A DNA stretch of 64,000 bases from Globodera rostochiensis (GCA_018350325.1 JAEVLN010000002.1:1680162-1744161), one strand, 5' to 3'; numbered from the stretch's first letter, positions 32,433 through 44,198 are shown. The notes: generated by a model not told the origin, from the sequence alone. Numbers and translations: made by a program.

Positions 32433-32924
32433 TTTGATTTATTTTCTGTGGTTCTGTTTTAATAACATCTTATAAACCTTTGAATATAAGAAAATAATAG
32501 TAATAAATATAAAAATCTTGAATTTATGATTTTAGACTTAAAAATATTGTTTCTAAATGTAATAAGGAAAGACTGCATAATGCTTAAAAAAATTTGCTTA
32601 CCATATTAATTATCTTAAATTTGCTGTTTGCGAATTTTTTATTATTATTTGATTAAATTGTTTGTATATTATGTTTTATCACTAATTTTTTAGTTCTTTA
32701 ATAACTAGTTGGATGACTAATAATTTTATTAAATACTTTTTATAAATATGATTTTGTGTCTTTTTGCTACGTAATTTGCTATATTTTTGTTAATCCTTTT
32801 CCATAGATGTTATTTTTATAAACAAGTCTGTTATGTGTTGTTTTTTTATTTGGGGCAGAATTGAAGATTTGCAATCACATTAATTGCTGAATATAAATTT
32901 TGTGGTACTTTGATGGTTATTTAA

Positions 32925-33150
32925 TTTTGGAAGCATTTTCAATTATAATATTTTTGTTGAAAAAGGTTTTTTGCGCTTAAAAAAAAGCCAGATTGGGTTT
33001 AGTTAAATTGGGTTTAATTTATTTTCATACCTTTTATAAAACATTGCCAAGTGGAGCTCCTTTTTACTAGTTTTGCCGATCAGGCCTTTCAAAAAGATTC
33101 ATTTTTATTATGGTTAATTATGGGTTTTGATTTAATTTAAAATTACTTTC
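32925..33150 (+). repeat. dispersed repeat family D, copy 2
   Basis: Second copy of 6260-6495, same orientation. It is followed at 33405 by family C and at 33836 by family B, so three families that lie in a different order at 4.7-6.5 kb are collected here. Confidence 0.8.
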
Positions 33151-33404
33151 TCGATAAGCCAGTTGGATTTTTAAATGAAATTGTGATTATTAATACAAAA
33201 AATTTCATTGAAGCACCATTTAGTTTATTTTATTTTCAATTATCACAACTAGCCATTTAATTTAAAGTTGAGTCTCGGAAAAAGGAATTGCCATTGCTAA
33301 TATAAAATATTATTTTTATTTTTTTGTATATCTTTTATAATTTTTGATATTAGAAACAAAAAATTTAGCTTCCAATATTTAATTATGAAATTACAAAGGC
33401 TTAT

Positions 33405-33830
33405 CAATAGTTGCAGCCAACAATCATTTTTGCATATTTACCAATTGAATTCATTTAAATATGTCGATTTTGTCCGATTATTTTAGTAATTAATCTATTA
33501 TAATTTGTCGTAACAAATTTATTACGATTATTCATTAATTTAATAAGTAGTCTCATGGCACAAAAGCATTTTTGAAAGTCGAGGATAGAAAACCAACTCT
33601 CGCTTGTACTCAACAACAAGGACAAAGCGGCTGATTATTATTTACTTGCTGTCTTTTAGCGTAATATATAAATTTAAGTACATATTTATTTTATTATCTT
33701 TTTGTTTTATTATACATTAATTTTTGCAATTTTGAAATTTAACAACTTTTTTAGCATGAGAGCTGATTATTTTGATGCACTTGAAACCAGCAATTTTCAT
33801 TAAGGTTTTATCTCAATGCTTTTATCTTAG
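33405..33830 (+). repeat. dispersed repeat family C, copy 2
   Basis: Second copy of 4975-5310 with an AT-rich insert after GCGGCTGATT (about 33637-33750). It leads directly into family B. Confidence 0.8.
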
Positions 33831-33835
33831 TTTCG

Positions 33836-34000
33836 CGGCCCCGCGAAGAATTTGATGATGTCACCACTGTTCAGCCCATGTCCGGCAACAAACAAATCTT
33901 TTTATTTTAGGATAGGTATTTTATTTAATTATTATGTTGCGGAAATTTATTTATTTATTTAAATACAACATTTATTTATATTTCTTTATTTATAAAATTA
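33836..34000 (+). repeat. dispersed repeat family B, copy 2
   Basis: GCGGCCCCGCG, GATGTCACCACTGTT, GTCCGGCAACAAACA and the TTTTATTTAATTATTATGTTG tail, as at 4690-4880. Confidence 0.75.
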
Positions 34001-34022
34001 ATTTGCATTTTATGGTTGACTG

Positions 34023-34127
34023 ATGAATCTTAAACGCTGTCGCAAAGCAGCACGACTGCACAATTTAAATTTTCAAGAAAAACTTAATATTCGGTTTGCT
34101 AACAACCTCAAGTTTCATATTCATCTT
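34023..34127 (+). CDS. candidate first exon (ATG to GTGAGT)
   Basis: ATG opens 35 codons (NLKRCRKAARLHNLNF, ANNLKFHIHL) and reaches CTT/GTGAGT, a consensus donor, after exactly 105 nt. Hydrophilic and basic. The first bases (ATGGTTGACTGATGAATC) resemble a repeat sequence also present near 34966 and 60977, so the ATG may belong to a repeat edge. Unrecognised. Confidence 0.35.
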
Positions 34128-34382
34128 GTGAGTCTCCATCTACAATACATATGGATAAAATCAAAATATTGAATTGTTTCGTTGATTATTATATTTGTTG
34201 ATATTGTTTTCTTTTGATTTTTTAATGTTTTTTATCTTAAATGTCTTATAAACATTTTTTTATTAATTTAATTCTGTTGCTGTTGCACCACTTGTTCATC
34301 TTTAATTTAGCAATTTTTTTATTTTAAGTTTCTATTTTTCTATTCTTTGCGCCAACAAGTTAAATGGACGCTTAATTTAGTT

Positions 34383-35175
34383 AGAAGGAAAAGATGATAA
34401 ACAATAACTTTAGGAGTATCCAAGAAATTTTATTTATTCGATTTAATTTTTGTTTATTCCTAAATTATTTTAACGGATTTTAATATTATCTATTATTTTT
34501 GATAAGCTTTATTATTTAATGAAATAAATTTTTGTTTTAGAAGAATTAGCACATTCGTTTGCTGCGACAATGATTAATGTGTTATTTATTATTAATATTA
34601 TTTAGTGTTTTCTATGCTTTGAAAGTATTTTTATATACCCCTTAAATGTTTATCTGGGACATTTTTTGCTTTCATTTTTTGAATATTATATGTACCAGGG
34701 ATGTGAATCGCGCCTATTCCCGATAGTGAACCACTTCTGACGTATGATGCGGCTATTGGTGAATAGATTGATACCTCCTGCGAAATTGATCTTCGACAAC
34801 TTGTTCAGAATTCCATCTTCTCCGTATAGCCTATCTTTAGGACAGGTGTTTTATTTAATTATTATGTTGAGGCAGATTTATTTATTCTTTTTAATACAAC
34901 ATTTATTTATATTTTAATTCTTATATGCTATTTCGTTATTTATAAACTTAATTTGCATTTTATGGTCGACTGATGAATATTTACTTTTATTGATTTGAAC
35001 CTTATTGAAAACGCCCATTTGGTATAAAAGAAACAATGGATGTCGACAAAAACCGGTTCGTTGTTCAACAAAGTGACATTATCATATTGCAATGCCATTA
35101 TCTGATTTAAAGGAATATTGAATTTTTATATTTTGGAATAGCTATTTTAGACTTATTATGTATAAAAAAATGTTT
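34383..35175 (+). repeat. dispersed repeat family H, copy 1
   Basis: Collinear with 60590-61180: AGAAGGAAAAGATGATAAAC, TTCGTTTGCTGCGACAATG, TATATACCCCTTAAATG, TGTACCAGGGATGTGAATCG, ATGGATGTCGACA, CGTTGTTCAACAAAGTGAC. This copy has an extra segment (34740-34840) and a different stretch at 34400-34490. Confidence 0.85.
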
Positions 35176-35599
35176 AAATTTTATTATTTGCGATTTTTTT
35201 TGGTTTTTATGTTTTGATAATATCATGTCTAATGCGCCCTTTTTAAATTGGTAAAATAAATATTTTAAATTGTGAACCTTAAAATGATATTACCTAATTC
35301 CAATTATTTTGAAAGAATCTTGCTTTAAAATTTTACAAATACCTTGGTTTAAATAATCAGATACAAAATTCGTTGGAAAAATATTCGGTTTTACCCAAAA
35401 CCGACTATGTATAAAATAACTTTATCTATAAAAATATTTATTAAAATTCACAATTTATTATTTTTCAAACCTCCAAATTATTAATTTAATAAAATGAAAT
35501 ATGGTGAATAACTTATCTTTAATAATATGATTTAAGTTATAAAAATAAATTTTTAACAGAAAGCATTTTTTAAAATTTGTTATATTGATTAGTTTTTGG

Positions 35600-36665
35600 A
35601 GTTTTGAAATGTTTACAATTTTTATCAGAATATGATATATATTGTTAGCAATTTATCAAATTATATTTTGGTTAAATAATTTAGAACATGATTTCGTTTT
35701 TAACATATGCATTAATATTTTTATTTTAATTTCATTAATTTTTTGTGACAAACATTGCGTACCAAAAAGAAATATATGTCAGTATATATTAATATGCGGG
35801 AAATTTGGTATTGGTCCAGATTTTGTTTATATCTTGATGTTTATTCCCCTGTTTATGTAATCTTCTTTTGGGTTGGCAGTTTTTTTCATTTTGCATTTAT
35901 CTGAAAGTAGCAATCACAATTAAAAGAATAAGTTGTTTTAAAAATCTAAGCAATTTAAATATTTTCATATTGACAAGTAATCAATTAAACATTTGTTGAT
36001 TCCTTTAGTGTTAACGAAATTGTTTAAGGGCCGTTTAAACGCTTGAAATCTTGTTGTTTACCGATTTCTGGTGATCAATTTAATTAAATTATTTTGACTT
36101 TTTTTATTCGATTATATATCATAAAAATTTAAAAATCTTTGGCTATAAAAATTGTTGTTTCCAGGCATAAATTGGCTTTTCTGTACTGCTAAAATCTTCT
36201 ACGCCAAATCATGGCCGGGTGTTGAAATTTTTGTCATTTTTATTGGTCATGTCTATAAGATTAGGTTAGGGAAAAGTAACGAGAAATGTATATTAATATG
36301 AACATTATAATTACTTTGATTTGTTCAAAAACATTTGTTTAAGATTTTTAAACGCTTTTATCTTTGAATCCATAAATATTTTGAATTAACATGGTTCTTA
36401 ACTATGATTGTTTTATTGATGGGTCGTCAAGCGAAGTGCCATATTAATAAAATAAATATTATATAAAGCACTTTTTTATAAAATCATTTTGGTGTTGTAA
36501 AAATCGTTGATTCCAACGAAATCGTTAGGATTATCGGCATAATAAGGCATTTCTTTATTTTATAATTATGGAGATATTTTTATAGTTTTTAAATATAATA
36601 GGTCATAAATTTATTTTATTAAAAGCTAATTATTTGTTCTTGCAAACATTTGCATTTACACTTAA
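35600..36665 (+). repeat. dispersed repeat family I, copy 1
   Basis: About 1.05 kb repeated at 62960-64000 with high identity. Shared: GCGTACCAAAAAGAAATATA, GGGAAATTTGGTATTGGTCC, GGGCCGTTTAAACGC, TTGTTGTTTCCAGGCATAAA, GATGGGTCGTC-AGCGAAGTG. A hydrophobic frame begins in both (35642-35860 here; 62992-63342 there) but a 1-bp indel after AATATATGTCAG puts them out of register. It may be a decayed membrane-protein gene. Confidence 0.9.
36165..36218 (+). CDS. candidate 54-nt exon inside repeat I
   Basis: ATTGTTGTTTCCAG then 54 nt then GTGTTG; reads INWLFCTAKIFYAKSWP in one frame. The copy at 63526-63579 keeps acceptor, length, donor GT and frame, with one replacement (W to G) and one change at the last base. 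Either an exon carried in the duplication or shared by descent of the repeat. No family recognised. Confidence 0.35.
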
Positions 36666-36758
36666 TGTAGTTAAATTTATAATTTAAAACAATTTAAACC
36701 TTATCACCTGTTGCTAATGGCGATGATAATTTTTGTATAATTGTAATTTTTATTTTAA

Positions 36759-36908
36759 TTCTTAGTTATAGAAATAAGTAGCGCAACTTGTCATGGGTTC
36801 AGATCCGGCAACAGTCAATATTCGTTCCTTGTTGCTCGTACACCATGCCTAAACACCCATGATTTAATATTCTACTTTTATTCGGTTTATTTCTATTTAT
36901 TATTTTAG
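36759..36908 (+). CDS. candidate exon, 49 codons
   Basis: Open between TAA and TAG; the GC-rich part reads SSATCHGFRSGNSQYSF, then VARTPCLNTHDLIF. AG acceptors occur at AAATAAG and GTAG just before the islet. The T-loop-like GGTTCAGATCC inside is not part of a tRNA fold. Unrecognised. Confidence 0.3.
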   Translation, partial: FLVIEISSATCHGFRSGNSQYSFLVARTPCLNTHDLIFYFYSVYFYLLF

Positions 36909-37341
36909 ATAGTCAATTTAAGTTTATGAAGATCACATTTATTTATTAATAATAATATTTTAAACAAGAATAGTGGTATAAAGTTACAATACGTAGACCT
37001 CTTTCATTTTACTTTCTGGTTCAAAAATGCATTATAACAAAGAAAAGTTTTTTTAAAACGTTTAATTTACGAAATGTTACAATTATATTTATTTGGCTTG
37101 CAGGTGCAAAATTTGGGGCCTTAAAAAAATAATTATAGTAAAACCAAAGTCTGACCATATCGTTGAACTATGGTCCAACTACCGCTGTTTGTAATAAGAT
37201 TTTGCAATTATATAAATGTATCTACTATTAATTAGGGTGGAAGAAAATTAATTGTAAAAAAATTATATTTATAAAAACAATTGTGCATCAAACTTTTATT
37301 TTGATTATGTTTTGGAGATTTTTTAAAAATTATATTTTTTA

Positions 37342-37449
37342 ATAGTTTCCGGCACCTTTGTCATCACAAAACTGTTCAGCATTTTCTTTTGGTCTTCTTC
37401 GTTGTGTTTTGTAATAACAGATTTGTTTTGAATTTTTTTTTTGTTAAAA
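37342..37449 (-). CDS. candidate exon, C-type-lectin-like pattern
   Basis: Minus-strand frame open for 36 codons, reading QICYYKTQRRRPKENAEQF, then CDDKGAG. The arrangement C-Y ... A-E-x-x-C-x3-G-A matches the first helix region of C-type lectin domains (CY...AExxCxxxGAxL). A donor AAAG/GTGCCG falls at 37356, inside the GA pair. A neighbouring minus frame is also open (HNEEDQKKMLNSFVMTK). Compare 15034-15150. Resemblance only. Confidence 0.3.
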
Positions 37450-37784
37450 TATTTAAATTTTATTTTCACCAAGTCAATAAGATAAGATTTCAATAATGAG
37501 GCGCAAATCGGTTAGGGCAATCTTGCAGCTCAAATTTTATTTTTTAATTGGTTTTAAATATTCTTATCTAATTCATAATATAATAAATTACACTGAAATA
37601 CTTTGTTGATAAAAACACTTTGTTGATACTTATCTTGTATTTTTATTTTTAAATTTAATATTACATATAATGAATTTAAGATATAAAAACATTAAATATT
37701 TTTGGTTATTGTTTTTTTATTCATAACACGTGCCTTTAGCTAATTTTTTCAGGACAAGCCAACTGCTGGCGTTGTTTGTGAGTA

Positions 37785-38150
37785 GGGCCAGGTTTAACCT
37801 ATTTTTTTGCGGATAGGGTTTTGACGAAAGATGCCCAAAAATAGCATTCATTTTGAAAAATTTTTGAATTAGAGCGACTTTTTAGTCCCTATAAATCCCT
37901 ATTTCGGGCTTTTTGAGAATAAATCCCTATCAGTTTTCGAGTTTTTAGTCCCTATATGGCACTTTTTCCCAAAATTTTAAGAAAATGCAATATTTTAGAT
38001 ATTTTCCTCAGAACTCTTAAGAAAAAGGCGAAAATCTGCCCCTAAAATCAAAATGTTTTTATTCCCAAAAACGCACTCCTAAAAAGACTTTTTCTTGGAG
38101 CAAAAATCCGCCCCCAAAGATTGATATTTTCCGAAAAAAATTTTATTTTG
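37785..38150. repeat. degenerate internally repetitive segment
   Basis: TAAATCCCTAT occurs three times with TTTTTAGTCCCTATA twice (37880-37960), and CCCCTAAAATC / CCCCCAAAGAT-type phrases follow. It begins after GTAGGGCCAGG. Possibly a non-autonomous DNA transposon relic; no termini proven. Confidence 0.4.
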
Positions 38151-38394
38151 TCAATTTTTAAAATCCAGCGTATTGAGAATTTTTGATGATTATAAATAAA
38201 TTTACGATTGTTTCATTAAGATTGGCCATTAATATTTTATTGCAATTTAGACTACAATTGTTTATATTTTTGAAAAATAATTAAGTTAGTATTATTATCA
38301 TTTGATAATATTTAAGTTTATAAAATTAAATATATAATTGTTTAGCTATTTTGTCGTTTTTATGAATTTGCAGTTTAATATTTTTAAATTATTA

Positions 38395-38845
38395 ACAGAG
38401 ATCAATTAAATTAAAAACGTATTTTATATATTTTTTACACTATTCATTTCATTTCATTTATAATTCAATTGAAGAAATTTTTTATTTAGATTTCTAATAT
38501 TTTTTATTTTTGTTATTTTTATTCATTAGGTTGTTTTGACCTGGTATAATTTTCTCGCGCTCGCAATAAAATAAATTTTAGTACAATGATTCTTTTCTCC
38601 GCATTTGCAAGATGATCGCATCAGACATCCTTGAGCTGCCCTTATAATACATCGGATGCCTCAAGTTTAATTTTTTAATTATTTACATAATTAATTTTTC
38701 AAAGATATTAAATATTTTTTGGGCACATTTTAGATGCTATCAGGTAAAAACCATGCTTAGTTTAATAATTTTAGATTAAATTTAACCAGAGTAGATCGGG
38801 TTTGTTTGCATTTTTTATCATTATAAAAATAAATACGTCACTATC
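38395..38845 (+). repeat. dispersed repeat family G, copy 2
   Basis: Second copy of 28195-28700, direct orientation, with a shorter GC-rich middle. Confidence 0.8.
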
Positions 38846-38869
38846 TTCAAAATTTTTTTTCTGTGGCAG

Positions 38870-38920
38870 CTCAGGACGACATTCATCAACAGGCGAGCAA
38901 CGGCCATCATTCGAGTCTTT
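38870..38920 (+). CDS. candidate 51-nt exon with strong acceptor
   Basis: TTTTTTTTCTGTGGCAG then 51 nt of GC-rich DNA then GTATGG. All three frames are open (phase 0 reads LRTTFINRRATAIIRVF; another DDIHQQASNGHHSSL). It follows directly after repeat family G. Splice context is good; frame and product unknown. Confidence 0.4.
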
Positions 38921-39557
38921 GTATGGATGAACGAAAACAAATTTTATATTTTTTTGTTACTTTTTCATAACTTTTACTTTTTAAAATTATTTTTTTTTTT
39001 ATTTTCTTTATGTTATTCAACTTGGATAATTAAATTTTTATTTAAAAATAAATTTTATTCTATTTTACTTCGTCGAGAGGCAATAATGCCTTTCTGATAC
39101 TTATTCAGAAATTATAAACATTATCCACGTTAATGTTCATTGTTATTTGAATAAATTTGTATTTAAAATTAAATGAGTCTTTTGTCAAAAATAATTATTA
39201 TTTTCGACACTAACTTTTTAAAAATTATTTAGATAATTTATTATTTAGCAATTTAAAAAGGTTGTTAGTGTTATATTTTTGGATTATACGCTAACTAGTC
39301 ATACTTGTCATAATAGTGAGTGAGCTTTGTTTTGGTGATATTTAGTAAAATATTTTGTGTTTTTTAGTTCATATTTTGGAGTTTTAAGGTTTCGCCTTAG
39401 TTGCGACAATCTTTCTAGTTTCTAAACCAATTGTCAAGCACCTTTATTATTTTTAATTTAACTGTTCATTTATAATTAGTTATTTCATCGGCCAGAAACA
39501 AAGTCATAAAAAATTGGTTGTTTTAATTTTAATATTAAAGTTAAAAGAGCGATTTTT

Positions 39558-39740
39558 ATGATTCGTACCTTTTTGCCGAAGGCTGGCCAAAGTTCTCTTA
39601 CATTGTATCTGCAATTTGAGTTACGCCTGATGTTGGAATTTTTTATAGTTACACGAAAATATATTTTGTTAATTCTTATTTTAAATTTTTTGTTTGCCGA
39701 AGATTTTTTTGTGCGCTTTAAATTAACGAAATTAGAGTAG
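39558..39740 (+). CDS. short ATG ORF, GC-rich start
   Basis: ATG, 60 codons. The first half reads IRTFLPKAGQSSLTLYLQF and is GC-richer; the second half is a hydrophobic anchor-like segment (YILLILILNFLF). A donor ATT/GTATCT exists at codon 16. Unrecognised. Confidence 0.3.
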   Translation: MIRTFLPKAGQSSLTLYLQFELRLMLEFFIVTRKYILLILILNFLFAEDFFVRFKLTKLE

Positions 39741-39884
39741 CATTAATTTTTATTTTAAAAAACTTTTTTATTTCAGCATTGTAATTTTTGGAAAAGTACA
39801 ATTTCTGATGGCAAATTAATTAATTTTTAATTTCTTATTTCAATGATTTTTAGTTAAATTATTTTGTGTTAGTAATAATTAATA

Positions 39885-40010
39885 TTATGCTTTTTTACTT
39901 ACTTTACGATTTTGTTTCGACTTTTACCTTTCATGAGCTCTCAAGTCTGTTTCATAGTAATTAATATCACCTTTGATGATAAAGTTGTATTATTTGTAGG
40001 CTCAAATTTA
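39885..40010 (+). repeat. dispersed repeat family F, copy 2
   Basis: Counterpart of 20270-20430, shorter and more diverged. Confidence 0.5.
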
Positions 40011-40083
40011 ATTTTAGTTTGATCGTTACTCATTTTTTTGGCAGTATTTAAATTAATTTATTTTTATAATAGCATATTATTAT

Positions 40084-40152
40084 ATGGACCACCCTGAGGA
40101 ATTAAAGACCTTTTTAATTTATGGGTCTTATTGTATTTATTTTGCTAAATAA
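40084..40152 (+). CDS. tiny ATG ORF, 22 codons
   Basis: Reads MDHPEELKTFLIYGSY after an AT-rich leader. Too short to assess; listed because the start is hydrophilic and GC-richer than its surroundings. Confidence 0.15.
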   Translation: MDHPEELKTFLIYGSYCIYFAK

Positions 40153-40386
40153 TTATTTTCATATGTTGCTTGTGATTCTTTTAAAATGCAACGAAGCTGC
40201 ACCCAAATTTTTCTGATTAATTCAAAATGGTATTAAATTATAAAAAACTGTTTAAAATCGTACTTTATCATTTTTTAACTTATTGCAAATAAGGAAAAAC
40301 TTTAATTAAAAAGATATTTGAATAATTAGAATAAAAACAACTTTTATCACAATTCAGTTTTGAAAAGAAACTAAAACGTTAATAAT

Positions 40387-40500
40387 CAGGGTGGCCATAG
40401 TACTTAGCAGGCTTTTCCTGCTTTTTGGGCTGCTAAATTCCTGCTTTTTCACTTTGACCTGCTTTAAGAGTTACCCGAACTACGTTTTTAAATAAAAAAT
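40387..40500 (+). mobile_element. possible hAT-type MITE end
   Basis: CAGGGTGGCCATAG is followed by repeated CCTGCTTTTT phrases (CTTTTCCTGCTTTTTGGG, TTCCTGCTTTTTCAC). The start resembles hAT-type ends and the repetition is typical of some invertebrate MITEs. No opposite end identified. Confidence 0.35.
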
Positions 40501-41444
40501 TTGCATCAGTTTGTTGCCGCAATACACAGCAAAAATGCCCCTACGCTTAAGGAGATTCGTTCATTTACCAAATTAAAAAGATGTTAACTGCTTTTTATTC
40601 CAAAACAATGAAATATAGAAATTATAAAAAAATAATCTGAGAGAATTAAACGTCTTTAAATATATTTTGATGAGCTATGAGCTCAATAAAATAACCTTTA
40701 AATAGATACTGCAAAAATATTTGTTAAGACGACGTAAAATGAAAATAAAATATGTATATTACTTTATCACTTAAAATAAAAAACTAAACAATAAAAAAAA
40801 GTCCATTGAAGCTCAACAGTATCTTTCTTTCTATTATCTTATACATGACGATAAAGCATAAAGAGTTTAATATTGAGAAATTTATTCAACAAGACAAAAA
40901 AATTCATTACTCTTTAATCAAATACTGAAAATACAATAAAAGAACAACTCTCACTATTGATTGCAATTTGAACCAATATTAAAAAATAATTTCTCACATT
41001 ACATGTTTATAATTTTATAACACAAACAGGATTGATCATTATATAAAATTACACACCAAAATCACTTTCGGTATGGAGAACTTTGCTAACAAAAATCCGC
41101 TCCTTATCAATAAAATTAACTAAAACATTAATTAAATATAACATCATTCAACCAAAGAAGCCAATCGTTGCGTTCAATGTTTTCATGATGTGGATGCGCC
41201 GCAATTTACAAACCCATCAAATATGCAACTACACACGTGAAATTAAAAAAAAAACTTTCAAAAATTTCAGTCAATGAAATCTATAATATTAAAAATGTAA
41301 ATCTAAAAATTAAAAAATGTATAATTTTTTATTTAATTAAAAGACCAAAAATAGCGACTCTGCTAACAAGCAGATAGCCGATCATACATAATACTTAACT
41401 TGTTAATAAGTCTTATATATAAATTACAAAAATACAATTAACAT
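40501..41444. other. AT-rich stretch with one islet
   Basis: The islet at 41160-41245 is open on plus in two frames (NRCVQCFHDVDAPQF in one; NVFMMWMRRNLQTH in another, 41083-41277). No splice pair stands out. Rest A/T tract. Confidence 0.3.
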
Positions 41445-42032
41445 TTATCGGAAATTGTTTGACATTATGCGGTTATAATTTTGAGGCAGAAAATTTGACT
41501 CTTTAGCCTTTAAATAAACAAAATGTAAAAATATTAAATAATTATACAGTTAATTTAAATTGAACATTTTAAATGTAAGGTTTATCTGTTTAAAATTGTA
41601 TAAAAGCAATATGAATTTATAAATTCTTTTTAAAGTTAACTTTAACGAAAAGAATAACTTTATCGTAACTAAATTACGTTCCGCCAAATTGATCGCCTGA
41701 TGGTGGTTGAGCGATTCCAACGCGTTCGCAGAAGGCGATGGAATTGTAATAGAACAGAAACAGCACCAATAATTAAAAATGTAAATGCCAAAATAAATTG
41801 AGAGAAATTTAATAAAACACGTAAAATTTGATAAGCCATGAAATAAAATTCAAAGGATAATTGTTAAAAATTAATTAACCAATTTTATTAAATAATAAAT
41901 CATAAACAATTTATACATTACATAAATTAACTAACCAAATTTAATTGGTATAAAAAATAAATTTTATAATAAAAAAAAAATATTTAATTACTACCGTGTG
42001 ATCGAATTAGGCAATTCAATTCTAATATTGAT
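41445..42032 (-). repeat. dispersed repeat family E, copy 2 (inverted)
   Basis: Reverse complement of 16055-16865 with deletions of the longer A/T runs. Its end (TACCGTGTGATCGAATT) lies 240 bp before the helicase island. Confidence 0.85.
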
Positions 42033-42270
42033 TCTTTAAGATTTTCCCATTTCAACAACTAATCTGCGAGACAAGATCAAAGCATTAAATTAAAATAAGA
42101 GATAGCACGAGTGATAAACAACAAAAAATCAATCTTAATCAAAAAAAATTTTAATTATTTTTAAATATTTATGCAATATACAACATATTTAAAATCCATT
42201 GAATGATCATTTAATTTATTAAGTTTAAATAATTGTTATAAACTTTTATTAATTCATTTTAGCAGAAGAA
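42033..42270. other. AT-rich leader of the helicase island
   Basis: Nothing but A/T tracts until TTCATTTTAG at 42252-42261, an acceptor-like signal immediately before the helicase start codon, so an upstream non-coding exon or leader is possible. Confidence 0.3.
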
Positions 42271-44198
42271 ATGGCGGAGGAATTAAATGAAGCACCGTCA
42301 GGTGCAGAGGAAGTGCGTGGAAGTTCAATTGAGTTGGAGGAAGTTTTAAACCGGATGGATTTACAGGAACAAAGCGAAAGGGCGGTGCCCAATGAAGAAG
42401 TGGCGGAAGGATTTGCAAATGGCGGATTTTCGGAGGGAAGTGAAATGGATTTCCAGGTTCGGGACCCAACCCCTTTACCTTCAGGTAACGATGAGAAAGG
42501 TCCGACCAAATATTTGATTTGCCAAACGCATCCAAAAGGCATTATAGGGGGTAAGCTTAAAGGCCCCGGCCCATTTTTCATGTGGATTCCCGATGAGTTG
42601 GTAAAGAGAGACCAGGTAAGGCTGATGCAAATCGGTGACACTGCTACGATAAGTGATTGGAAAAGAATGAAAAATTCTCAAACCTATCTCGAGATTTGAC
42701 TCCAACAGATGGAAGACCGTCCTGGCTGGTCCAAGGAAGGATTAACACGCAGGCATCGGCGTTGGAAATCAAAGAAATAAAGTTAAGTGTAGGCTTTTAT
42801 CGGCCAGGTATCATCACGTCAATCAATCGATACCGCGGGGGTGGCTTTAAGTCAGCAACGGTGGTTGCGGCTCAACTGCTGTGCCCTTTGATCGTTTATG
42901 CCCGGCAGCTGACCAAAAGCAGGAAGGACTGCGAATTAATCAAGTGGTGTATTTGGAGTTGACTAAGATCACATCACCGCAGGAATGGTGGCAGTCCGAA
43001 AGCTATGTACTCCCAAATATTACACCATTTAGGAAGGGAGACGAGAAAAAGGCCCATGAAAGTTTGGTAGTAATCGGAATGAAGGAATGTTCCGAACCCT
43101 TCCGTTTCCCGTTGGATCAATTTTCAGAAAGACTGATGGGAGCAGCGGCTGCAGCACAACGATGCTTTGAGGAGGAAAAGCTGGCCAAACAGGCAGTGAA
43201 CGTGACACTCAGCTGGACACGACCTCAAGTTCGACCAGAGGAACTCCAAAAGCGCCTGTCTCGAGCACAGCTGCTGAGCTTTGAACGGACGCTGGAGACG
43301 AAGGCCGCGGTGGCGGACTTTGTGGAAGCGTGGGAAGAGGACACGCCGGTCCAAGCTAAGGTGGCACACGACAATGTGGCGCAATTTTGTGCCCGGGGCA
43401 GAGTGTTGGACGTGGCGGTCAGAGAAGACGAATGGGGGTCGATGAACGCGACAGTCCGTATGTAGTTGGCATTTGAAGCGAAGAAAGGCTATGGACGTGG
43501 ATGGACGGACGGACTGGGAAAGCATTTTGGGAGAAGTTGACTCCCGAGTGGTACCAGTTCCTAATTTGGGGGGTCTGCCGTTTAGGGAAGAAAACTTCGA
43601 AAAATCAGCCCCTTCAGAAATCATGAAAGGTAAGGATCCGGTGGCCAAAATTCTCAGAGTATTGATGGGAATGGGCGAGGACGACGTAAGACCAGCCGGT
43701 AGGCTGACAGGAAATGAAGGTGGAGCAGGACAGCGACTAAATGAAGATCAGCGAGTTGCACATCAACTGTTCTTGGACGATGAAGTACGCACGCTCTTTC
43801 AGCAGGCACCCGCCGGCACCGGGAAAAGTGTCTCCGCAGCGGCAAGCATTGCCGATCTGCTAAAAAAAAGACCCAAAAGCAGTGGTACTGGCCGTCTCAC
43901 CGCTGAATGTAGCAGTGTGTGAATTGGTAAAAGACACGATGGAAGCATTAGGCAATGAAAAAGCGCCAATGTTGGCACTTTTCAGTGGTCAAGGTAAAGG
44001 GAAGTACATGGACCGGATTCGGCCCCTAGGGGACAATTTGCTCGTTCAAGCCGTGCAACGGGACGGAACACCCCGGGACCCCCAGAAAGGAAATGGGACT
44101 CCAATAAAACCTACAAAAAGTACGTTCAAGACTTTGAGGAGGCACCGAGAAGAGCTCGAGAAAGAGCAGCGGCCGTAGATTTGTTGGACCACAAAAAG
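42271..44198 (+). pseudogene. superfamily-1 helicase-like gene, frameshifted
   Basis: A GC-rich (about 50%) island, about 640 codons spread over several plus frames: 42271-42699, 42657-42962, 42881-43465, 43473-43922 and 43882-44178. Features: acidic N-terminus; an OB/beta-like region around WLVQGRINTQ; an Ala/Glu-rich helical segment (GAAAAAQRCFEEEK); Q motif LNEDQRVAHQLFLD; Walker A APAGTGKS (43806-43829); motif Ia-like LAVSPLNVAVCELV. Motifs II-VI are absent: the sequence passes into a pogo-like transposase remnant. At least four frame changes (one in the A-run at 43862-43869) and a TAG at 43463-43465 break it. The N-terminal extension resembles no standard UPF1 or Pif1 layout; perhaps a nematode-type SF1 family. 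Confidence 0.65.

Noticed and set aside
42249..43845. Minus-strand frames of 63-174 codons
   Set aside because: Antisense shadows of the GC-rich helicase-like sequence, whose motifs are on plus.
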